From Lachnospiraceae bacterium (GTDB lineage: Bacteria; Bacillota; Clostridia; Lachnospirales; Lachnospiraceae), in assembly GCA_003446735.1 (NCBI GenBank), contig DMCJ01000111.1:1-6667 (forward strand): a DNA stretch of 6,667 nt. The letters run 5' to 3'. The position numbers and the translations under genes were made by a program. Numbering within the stretch: position 1 is the first letter of the stretch; every line of letters begins with the position of its first letter. Of this stretch, positions 1 to 5,811 are shown in pieces. The notes under the pieces are model-generated. The model saw nothing but the letters and a program-made list of their open reading frames with translations. It was not told where the DNA came from and did no database searches.

Positions 1-93
1 AAGGATCTTGCAGGAAGATTCATCAAGAACTTCAAGAAGTATGAGACCAACGAGGCAGGGAAGGCACTTGTTGCTGCAGGTCCTCAGCTTTGA
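1..93 (+). CDS. pckA: Phosphoenolpyruvate carboxykinase (ATP), C-terminal fragment
   Basis: Only the last 30 codons and the TGA stop at 91-93 are in the window; the gene begins upstream. The visible tail contains the stretch LAGRFIKNFKKYE followed by the end AAGPQL. From memory this matches the C-terminus of ATP-dependent PEP carboxykinases, where a helix of the type 'LA..F..NF.KY' precedes a final 'AAGP' (seen plus family knowledge). The enzyme interconverts oxaloacetate + ATP and PEP + CO2 + ADP in the cytosol. In fermenting Clostridia it often runs towards oxaloacetate. No catalytic residues are visible in this fragment, so the name rests on the tail alone. A strong terminator 21 bp after the stop separates it from the following kinase gene. 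Confidence 0.72.
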   Translation, partial: KDLAGRFIKNFKKYETNEAGKALVAAGPQL

Positions 94-114
94 TCTGAAT
101 TTTAAAATCTTAAG

Positions 115-143
115 GCGGTCGGGAAATCCCGGCCGCTTTTTTT
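115..143 (+). terminator. Intrinsic terminator after pckA
   Basis: A GC-rich 9-bp stem (GCGGTCGGG at 115-123 against CCCGGCCGC at 128-136, with one T-G wobble) closes a four-base AAAT loop and is followed at once by seven T residues (137-143). This is a textbook Rho-independent terminator. It should end the pckA transcript and insulate the histidine kinase gene from it. Confidence 0.93.
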
Positions 144-183
144 ACGGGATAAAGCCGGCGAACGGACGTAAGGCGCGCCATGC

Positions 184-212
184 TTGAAAAAAATCATAAA
201 ATAGTATAAAAT
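184..212 (+). promoter_or_regulatory. Predicted sigma-A promoter of the kinase-receiver operon
   Basis: TTGAAA (184-189) and TAAAAT (207-212) are separated by exactly 17 bases in an A/T-rich stretch. This is close to the housekeeping consensus and lies just downstream of the pckA terminator. It would give a leader of roughly 30 nt before the ATG at 252, with AGGGG at 238-242 as ribosome binding site. The T/A-rich stretch at 228-238 could hold another -10, but it has no convincing -35 at a proper distance. The bases between the terminator and this promoter (144-183) show only short GC-rich palindromes (GCCGGC, GGCGCGCC) with no assignable role. Confidence 0.6.
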
Positions 213-251
213 TTAAGGGCTTGCATGTGTATATTATAGGGGTCGGTTTAT

Positions 252-3200
252 ATGAAGAACAGGAAAAATGTCGGAGTGGTCTTCATAGTGGCAGTGCTGC
301 TTATATTGATCACTTTTATGGATACATATATAGTTTTTCGCATCACCTCAAGACAGACCAGAGAGTCCGGATCTCTTCAGCTTGAGACAATAAGCGGCGA
401 GCTTGAGAGCACGATAAACGAGGCCGAAAAGCTCACTATGATGTATGCGATGAATGCAGAGACTTTTCTTGATGATTATCAGGCCATGTACGATTACATC
501 TTCTTAAATGCCGATGAGCTTTCAAAAGATGAAGATCCTGCATATAATGTCTATATAGCCAATCCTGCATGGGCGGTTCTGCCCGGTCTTGAACATCCCG
601 AAGAATTTGTGCCTACCGACCGTATATGGTATACGGGAGCCAGGGCAAATAAAGGAAGACCTTATGTTTCAGCGCCTTATGTGGACGTTGTCACGGGTAA
701 TATATGTTATTCGGTATCCGTCCTTATGTCTGATAACGAGACGGTCATTGCCGTGGATTATACCATGGAGAATATCCAGGCTCATATCGCCCAGATGTAC
801 GGCGGAGGATCGAGCAACGCCGTGATCGTTACAAATGACGGTATAATAGCAGGGTGTTCCAATGAAGAACTTATCGGAAAGAGACTTACCGATGTACTTC
901 CCGATTATGTCGGGATCTTTTCCCTTGCAAAAAACAAGTCGGGAGTTTCCACTGCCAGGATAAAGGCAGATATGCTTTATGAGAGCCTTTTTGCGGCACA
1001 TTCCGGCAACGGATGGGTGCTTATCGTAAGTGAAAGCGACTGGGAACTCTATAAAGGCTCATATATCCAGCTGATAATCACCATTATCCTTTCCCTTGCT
1101 TTATTCTCCCTTATCATCGTTTTATATCTTTTAGCCAAGAAGAATCAGAAAAAGGCGGAAAATGCCCTTGCATCAAAAGAGGAATTCCTTCAGGGCATAA
1201 CGGCTGAACTTCACGAACCGTTAAACAGGATACTTGAAAGCTCCGACAGGGAGAGTGTCGAAAATACCGAAGATTACAGGGAGTCTTTCGTTCGTATCCA
1301 TGATGCCGGAGAAAAGCTCTCCGAGATGATAGGGCAGATCGTTTCCTATTCGGGCATCGTTAAGGCGGGAAAGAAAAAAGAGGATGAGAAAAGGGCTAAT
1401 ATCCCGGGTATGAACAGAAGATTCCGCCTGTGGATCATCATACTCTTAGTAATTGTAATGTTCATAAGCCTTTATGAGAATATGACGGCCACTTACAGAT
1501 GGGGCCATGAGATGCTAATGGGAGAAGCCAAGAAGTATGAAAACAGGCTTGCGGAGTGGATCAATACCCAAAAGAGCATCCTTGATATGTATTGCAGCTT
1601 TATATCGACAAACCCGGAGATACTCGATGATTACGAAGGTACGGTCGAGCTTTTAAAAGGTATAACCGCCCAATATCCCGAGATATCGGTATGCTATATG
1701 GCAAATCCCGACTTTGAGCATACAGTCATAATGAATAACGGCTGGGAGCCTGAGAGTGATGACTGGCATGTAGAGCAAAGACCGTGGTATTTGGATACCG
1801 AAGCGTCCGAGGAGGGATGGAGCATATCCGCGCCTTATTACGATGAGCAGACGGGTGGATACTGCGTTACGATATCAAAAAAGGTATATAACGCAAATGA
1901 CGGAGAATTCTTAGGTATATTCGGTATAGATTTCTTTATGGATAAACTCGTGGATATTTTAGGAGATTCCTATTCGGATACCGGATATGCATTTCTTGTC
2001 GATCCGCAGGGTGATATCATAAACCATCCTTACGGCGGATATCAGATGACCCAGGACAAAAAGACGAATGTTTCCGGGCTTCCCTACGGAGAGGTTAAAG
2101 CCGACGGGAAAAATACGATCATGATACGTGATTATGATAAGTCCGTAAAGATAGTCATGGCTAAGAGAAACGAGGAGAGTAATTTCAGGATCTATGTAGC
2201 TTCCGGCTTTAAGGAGATATACGGAAATGTTGTCTTGTTTTCTCTTATCAGCCTTATCACATTCATAGTCGTTATGCTGCTTGTTTATAAGATGGTCACC
2301 AATCTTATCGTATGGCAGGATGAGACGAACAGGAAGATGAAGGAGAGTGCCGATGCCGCCATTGCCGCAGGAAAGGCAAAGAGCCAGTTCTTAGCTCAGG
2401 TTTCCCATGAGATAAGGACGCCGATAAATGCCGTCCTTGGCATGAATGAGATGATAATCCGCGAATCCGAAGAGGAGAATATCTTAGAATATTCAGAAAA
2501 TATCAAATCCGCGGGTAAGACACTTCTTTCCATAATCAACAGCATACTTGATTTTTCCAAGATCGAAGACGGCAAGATGGATATAATCCCGGTAAAATAC
2601 GATCTGGCCCTTATGATAAATAATCTCGTTAATTCGATAAGCGACAGGGCAAATGCCAAGAACTTAAAGCTTAATGTCATGGTCGATCGAAATCTGCCCT
2701 GTGCACTTTACGGAGACGATGTCCGCATAACGCAGATAATAATGAACTTACTTACAAATGCGGTAAAATATACGGAAACGGGATCCGTTACGCTTTCATT
2801 TGATGACGGCGGCAAGTTTGATGACTATATCTTCCTTGATGTCACTGTCCGCGATACCGGTATCGGTATTAAAGAAGAGGATATGGGCAAGCTCTTTGAA
2901 TCCTTTGAAAGGATAGAGGAAAAGAGGAACAGGAATATCGAAGGAACCGGCCTTGGAATGGCGATAGTCACCAGACTCCTTGATATGATGGATTCCAAAT
3001 TAAAGGTGGAGAGCAAATACGGCCAGGGAAGTGAATTCTATTTCAGGATTAAGCAGACCATAGTTGATAATACCCCGATCGGCGATTTCGAAGAGAGGGT
3101 AGATCAGGCATACAGGCATACGGATGAAGAGGAAGTGCTTGTTGCGGAAAATGCAAGTATCCTCGTGGTCGATGACAATGATATGAACTTAAAGGTCGTA

Positions 3201-4214
3201 AAGAACCTTCTTAAGATAAACGGAATTGTTCCGGATCTTTCAATGTCGGGCCCCGATGCTATAGCGCATATCGAGAAAAAGGATTATAATATAGTATTCC
3301 TGGATTACATGATGCCGGGTATGGACGGAGTTGAGACTTTAAAGGAATTAAAGAAAAACAACCTGACAAAGCCGGGAATGTACATAATCGCACTTACCGC
3401 AAATGCGGTCATGGGAGCCAAGGAAAAATATCTCGCGGCAGGATTTGATGATTATATATCAAAGCCCATAGAGCCTAAGAATCTTACGGATTCGCTAAAG
3501 ACCTATCTTCCGGCTGATATGATATCATATAAAAAGATATCCGAGATAAAGAAAGATAAAAAGAGCGATCCGCTTTCGGGCGGAGATTACGACCCTTCGG
3601 ATATCCCGCCCGTAAACGGGGTTGACTGGGCTTATGCTGCAAAGCATCTCCCCTTAAGAGAACTTCTTTTTGAAGCGGTTTCCGATTACAGGGACTGCAT
3701 AGACTCTCAGACATCAAGGCTTGATGAGATGATATCCAGGTTCCCCGATGAGACGGCCGTAAAAGAATATGAGATACTCATACACAGTATAAAGAGCATA
3801 TCGGCGCTGATCGGTGTGATCCCGGTTTCCGGACTTGCCAAGATCGCGGAGGATGCCGCCTGTGTTAAAGATGTTGAAAAGGTAAAGAAGATACACGGGA
3901 TCTTTAAAGAGGAATATTTATCCTATAAGGATAAACTCTCCGAAGTGTGTGCATTATATGAGGGCGAAAAGGAGGAAGAGAAGAAGGAATTTGATAAAGA
4001 TGCTTTCATGCAGCTTTTAAATGATCTGTATCCGGCAGTTAAGGACTGTGATATAGATAAGGCCGATAAGATCGTTGATGAGTTAAAAAGCTATGCTTAT
4101 CCCGAAAAGATGAGTGATAAGATAAAGGATCTTACGGCGGCGGTTATAGATCTTGATGAGAAAACGGTAGATAAGATAACAGGGGAATTATCAAAGGGAG
4201 AATTCTATGAGTGA
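252..4214 (+). CDS. Double-sensor (two dCache) hybrid histidine kinase with REC and Hpt domains
   Basis: Membrane-bound phosphorelay kinase of 1320 aa. Order of parts: TM1 (about 7-29); first extracytoplasmic dCache domain (about 30-270); TM2 (271-295); a cytoplasmic DHp-like stretch (about 306-374) with Ala318 where the phosphoacceptor His should be; TM3 (392-408); second dCache (about 410-657); TM4 (658-680); a true HisKA with H719 in SHEIRTP; HATPase_c with N-box N836, DTGIGI (868-873), an F-box around 881-886 and GTGLG (898-902); REC with D974/D975, phosphoacceptor D1018, T1049 and K1071; Hpt with H1178 in HSIKS; and a helical tail (about 1247-1320) that I do not recognise. Both Cache domains keep R-x-W-Y, Y-x-D and a later D, a pattern associated with amino-acid binding. 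The start at 252 has AGGGG 9 bases upstream and gives a normal positively charged, TM-leading N-terminus. An internal ATG at 1410 (M387) could start a conventional 934-aa kinase. The 3' end overlaps the receiver gene by 8 bp, so the two are probably translated together. The kinase class is certain; the ligand is inferred. Confidence 0.96.
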   Translation: MKNRKNVGVVFIVAVLLILITFMDTYIVFRITSRQTRESGSLQLETISGELESTINEAEKLTMMYAMNAETFLDDYQAMYDYIFLNADELSKDEDPAYNVYIANPAWAVLPGLEHPEEFVPTDRIWYTGARANKGRPYVSAPYVDVVTGNICYSVSVLMSDNETVIAVDYTMENIQAHIAQMYGGGSSNAVIVTNDGIIAGCSNEELIGKRLTDVLPDYVGIFSLAKNKSGVSTARIKADMLYESLFAAHSGNGWVLIVSESDWELYKGSYIQLIITIILSLALFSLIIVLYLLAKKNQKKAENALASKEEFLQGITAELHEPLNRILESSDRESVENTEDYRESFVRIHDAGEKLSEMIGQIVSYSGIVKAGKKKEDEKRANIPGMNRRFRLWIIILLVIVMFISLYENMTATYRWGHEMLMGEAKKYENRLAEWINTQKSILDMYCSFISTNPEILDDYEGTVELLKGITAQYPEISVCYMANPDFEHTVIMNNGWEPESDDWHVEQRPWYLDTEASEEGWSISAPYYDEQTGGYCVTISKKVYNANDGEFLGIFGIDFFMDKLVDILGDSYSDTGYAFLVDPQGDIINHPYGGYQMTQDKKTNVSGLPYGEVKADGKNTIMIRDYDKSVKIVMAKRNEESNFRIYVASGFKEIYGNVVLFSLISLITFIVVMLLVYKMVTNLIVWQDETNRKMKESADAAIAAGKAKSQFLAQVSHEIRTPINAVLGMNEMIIRESEEENILEYSENIKSAGKTLLSIINSILDFSKIEDGKMDIIPVKYDLALMINNLVNSISDRANAKNLKLNVMVDRNLPCALYGDDVRITQIIMNLLTNAVKYTETGSVTLSFDDGGKFDDYIFLDVTVRDTGIGIKEEDMGKLFESFERIEEKRNRNIEGTGLGMAIVTRLLDMMDSKLKVESKYGQGSEFYFRIKQTIVDNTPIGDFEERVDQAYRHTDEEEVLVAENASILVVDDNDMNLKVVKNLLKINGIVPDLSMSGPDAIAHIEKKDYNIVFLDYMMPGMDGVETLKELKKNNLTKPGMYIIALTANAVMGAKEKYLAAGFDDYISKPIEPKNLTDSLKTYLPADMISYKKISEIKKDKKSDPLSGGDYDPSDIPPVNGVDWAYAAKHLPLRELLFEAVSDYRDCIDSQTSRLDEMISRFPDETAVKEYEILIHSIKSISALIGVIPVSGLAKIAEDAACVKDVEKVKKIHGIFKEEYLSYKDKLSEVCALYEGEKEEEKKEFDKDAFMQLLNDLYPAVKDCDIDKADKIVDELKSYAYPEKMSDKIKDLTAAVIDLDEKTVDKITGELSKGEFYE

Positions 4215-4602
4215 AGAAAAAAAGAAGATACTGCTCGTTGACGACAGCGGTATCTCGCTAAGGAGCATCAAAAACATGCTCGATCAGGAGTATGAAGTAG
4301 GCGTTGTAAATTCGGGAATAAAATGTTTAGCTTATCTTAAGCAGAATCCGGCAGATCTGATAATTTTAGATTATGATATGCCTGATTTCGACGGAATGCA
4401 GACTTTTGAAAAGATAAAGTCGAGCGAGAGCATAAAGGATATCCCCGTGCTTTTCCTTACCGGAGTAAACGACCGTGAACATATCGGAAAGGCTTTGGGG
4501 ATGCATCCGGCCGGTTATATATTAAAGCCCCCGGATCCCGTAAGACTCCGTGCTACTGTAAAGGAGATCCTCTTAAAAGAGGAGATAGCTCTTAAGATGT
4601 GA
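4207..4602 (+). CDS. Stand-alone response regulator receiver (REC) protein
   Basis: A cytosolic protein of 131 aa that consists of little more than one receiver domain. Seen: acidic pair D12/D13 in ILLVDDS, phosphoacceptor D55 in LIILDYDMPDFDG, T85 in FLTG, Y104 and K107 in GYILKP. All canonical residues are present, so it should be phosphorylatable. There is no DNA-binding or enzymatic output domain; after the last helix only a short lysine/glutamate-rich tail remains. The ATG overlaps the kinase stop by 8 bp, and GGGAG (4196-4200) sits 6 bases upstream, inside the kinase gene, so translational coupling is likely. The probable role is to take phosphate from H1178 of the kinase Hpt domain and act by protein contact, like other single-domain receivers, or to act as a phosphate sink. 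No terminator is visible after the stop; a palindrome (CCTCTTAAAAGAGG) inside the last codons lacks a T tract. Confidence 0.93.
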   Translation: MSEEKKKILLVDDSGISLRSIKNMLDQEYEVGVVNSGIKCLAYLKQNPADLIILDYDMPDFDGMQTFEKIKSSESIKDIPVLFLTGVNDREHIGKALGMHPAGYILKPPDPVRLRATVKEILLKEEIALKM

Positions 4603-4625
4603 ACATTGTGAAAAACATGTGAAAA
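4603..4625 (+). repeat. Imperfect tandem repeat upstream of the 6S promoter
   Basis: ACATTGTGAAAA (4603-4614) is followed directly by ACATGTGAAAA (4615-4625), two copies that differ by one inserted base. The period of 11-12 bp is close to one helical turn. The pair ends 13 bp before the -35 box of the 6S RNA gene, where an UP element or activator site would lie. The function is not known, and chance is possible in such a short A-rich stretch. Confidence 0.4.
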
Positions 4626-4638
4626 GAAGTCGCACAAA

Positions 4639-4667
4639 TTGACTTTGCAGATATATTATGTTAATAT
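4639..4667 (+). promoter_or_regulatory. Strong sigma-A promoter of the 6S RNA gene
   Basis: TTGACT (4639-4644) and TAATAT (4662-4667) are 17 bases apart, each one mismatch from consensus. Transcription should begin about 4672-4674, which is exactly where the 5' arm of the RNA's closing stem begins (G4672). This agreement between promoter spacing and RNA fold supports both calls. Confidence 0.88.
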
Positions 4668-4671
4668 AAAA

Positions 4672-4857
4672 GCACCTGAAATGTTCGTGGCTTCTGTTTT
4701 TTGAACCTACATCTACGTAAACGGGATTCCTATATTGCCTTACGGATGCCAGGCCTCCCATTAAGTGACGAGGATCGCAGAAATAAGGTTGCGGTTGCCC
4801 ACCTGGCTTTTGCTAGGCGTCAGAATGCAGGAGTGAATGTTTCGGGTGTGTTTTTTT
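4672..4857 (+). ncRNA. ssrS: 6S RNA (regulator of sigma-A RNA polymerase)
   Basis: About 186 nt of non-coding RNA that would bind the housekeeping RNA polymerase holoenzyme by mimicking an open promoter. Seen: a closing stem of 15 uninterrupted pairs (4672-4686 with 4835-4849, including a few G-U); a second helix (GC-TTCTG at 4690-4696 with CAGAA-t-GC at 4821-4828); a large central bubble whose 5' side holds TTGAACCTACAT (4701-4712) and whose 3' side holds the hairpin CCTGGC-TTTT-GCTAGG (4802-4817) preceded by CCCA; and an upper arm with GCCTTA (4737-4742) against TAAGGT (4784-4789) and CCTC/GAGG (4754-4757/4770-4773). The layout of closing stem, bubble with a small 3' hairpin, and long apical arm is that of 6S RNA. 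The CACCTGGC hairpin sits where Escherichia coli 6S has its CACCTTGAACC hairpin (compared from memory). The T-box motif expected of an aminoacyl-tRNA synthetase leader is absent. An open reading frame runs through the RNA into yihY but should be ignored here. Confidence 0.88.
4835..4857 (+). terminator. 3' stem arm and U7 tract ending the 6S RNA
   Basis: The 3' arm of the 6S closing stem (4835-4849) is followed by G and seven T residues (4851-4857). The partner arm is about 150 nt upstream, so this is not a compact hairpin. The smaller CCTGGC hairpin (4802-4817) is too far from the U tract to act as the terminator stem. The long-range stem plus U run probably sets the 3' end of the RNA. How efficiently it stops transcription before yihY, whose ATG is at 4866, cannot be judged from sequence. 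Confidence 0.55.
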
Positions 4858-4865
4858 GCACTTTT

Positions 4866-5795
4866 ATGAAAAGGAAGATAAAAAAGCTTTATTTAATAGG
4901 TAAATCTTTTTCAAATGAGGCAAACGATACTCATGTGGCGGCTTATGCATCAAGCGCCGCTTTCTTCATGGTATTGTCACTTATACCCATGTTATTACTG
5001 GTCTGTTCCATTGTGCCTTTTACTCCGATATCAAGGGCGGACCTTATTAAGATGGTTGAAATGTTTGTCCCGAAATTCCTTATTCCCTATGCAGAAAATA
5101 CGATAGATGAGGTCTATGACAATTCATTTACGGCCTTATCGATATCTGTCCTGGTTACACTCTGGTCTGCCGGAAAGAGTATGCTTGCGATATGCAGGGG
5201 GCTCGATTCGATACACCATGCGAAGATCAGGACAAATTATGTGTTTTTAAGGATTAGAGCGAGCATTTATACCGTGATATTACTTGCGGTGCTTTTGATC
5301 CTTCTTTTACTCGGAGTATTTGAGGAGGGAACGGTCAATTTTGTTGAAGGCTATCTGCCGGCTATTGCCGGTTTTACTCCGTTTCTTTCATGGTTAAAGG
5401 ACGTGCTGATATTCATCGCATCGTTTTTATTCTTCCTTGCGATGTTCACGTTCCTTCCCAACAGGAAGCTTAAGGCCAACACCCAGATAGTGGGAGCTTT
5501 GTTTACCGCCTTATCCTGGAGTGTTTTTTCGTATATATTTTCAATTTACGTATCGCGGTTTGCGGTATACAGTGTGTATGGATCGATGACTACTATAGCA
5601 TTTACGATGTTTTGGTTTTACTGTTTATTTTATCTGTTGTTTTTGGGAGCTCTGATCGGGCGATTTCTGGAGCCTGCGACGCAGTATTTGGCTAACGAAT
5701 CGGCAGTCGGCAGGCGGAAAAGAGAACGGAAAAAAGACCGGCTTATAAAAGATGCCGTTAAGGCAACACAAAAGGCCGGAGAGAGAATAAATTAG
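4866..5795 (+). CDS. YihY/BrkB-family (UPF0761-like) integral membrane protein
   Basis: A membrane protein of 309 aa in the YihY/BrkB family, the group once called 'ribonuclease BN' in error; its molecular role is not settled. Seen: a short basic N-terminus (MKRKIKK), a first membrane segment with the family-like AAYASSAAFFMVLSLIP (residues 25-41), and further hydrophobic segments at about 89-108, 131-152, 170-196, 204-230 and 240-265. These make about six, as usual for the family. SIYVSRFAVYSVYGS (226-240) resembles the conserved 'Y...f..Y...YGs' region before the last segment. The tail (281-309) is highly basic and cytoplasmic. The frame stays open back to an ATG at 4701, but those codons lie inside the 6S RNA, so I chose 4866, which also fits the family length. 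No Shine-Dalgarno is visible before it; the upstream bases are U-rich. pheS follows after 16 bp and is probably cotranscribed. Confidence 0.88.
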   Translation: MKRKIKKLYLIGKSFSNEANDTHVAAYASSAAFFMVLSLIPMLLLVCSIVPFTPISRADLIKMVEMFVPKFLIPYAENTIDEVYDNSFTALSISVLVTLWSAGKSMLAICRGLDSIHHAKIRTNYVFLRIRASIYTVILLAVLLILLLLGVFEEGTVNFVEGYLPAIAGFTPFLSWLKDVLIFIASFLFFLAMFTFLPNRKLKANTQIVGALFTALSWSVFSYIFSIYVSRFAVYSVYGSMTTIAFTMFWFYCLFYLLFLGALIGRFLEPATQYLANESAVGRRKRERKKDRLIKDAVKATQKAGERIN

Positions 5796-5811
5796 AAAGG
5801 ATGTTTCAAAA

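Noticed and set aside
142..180. Short inverted repeats (TTACG/CGTAA, GCCGGC, GGCGCGCC) between pckA and the kinase, considered as a riboswitch or operator
   Set aside because: The pieces are short, do not form one coherent fold, and lie upstream of the predicted promoter, so they would not be in the kinase leader.
669..1001. Minus-strand frames inside the kinase gene (also 2396-2680 and 3484-3717)
   Set aside because: They overlap conserved Cache, HisKA and Hpt coding sequence, show no recognisable domain, and have no ribosome site that I could see.
4569..4582. Palindrome CCTCTTAAAAGAGG as terminator of the receiver gene
   Set aside because: It lies within the last codons, has almost no loop, and is not followed by a T tract.
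4672..4857. T-box leader for pheS
   Set aside because: The region before aminoacyl-tRNA synthetase genes in Firmicutes often holds a T-box, but I find no GGTGG..ACCGCG-type motif and no antiterminator/terminator pair. A whole gene (yihY) also separates the RNA from pheS. The fold fits 6S RNA better.
4701..4865. N-terminal extension of the YihY protein from the ATG at 4701
   Set aside because: These 55 codons lie inside the structured RNA, encode a basic segment unlike YihY N-termini, and have no ribosome binding site.
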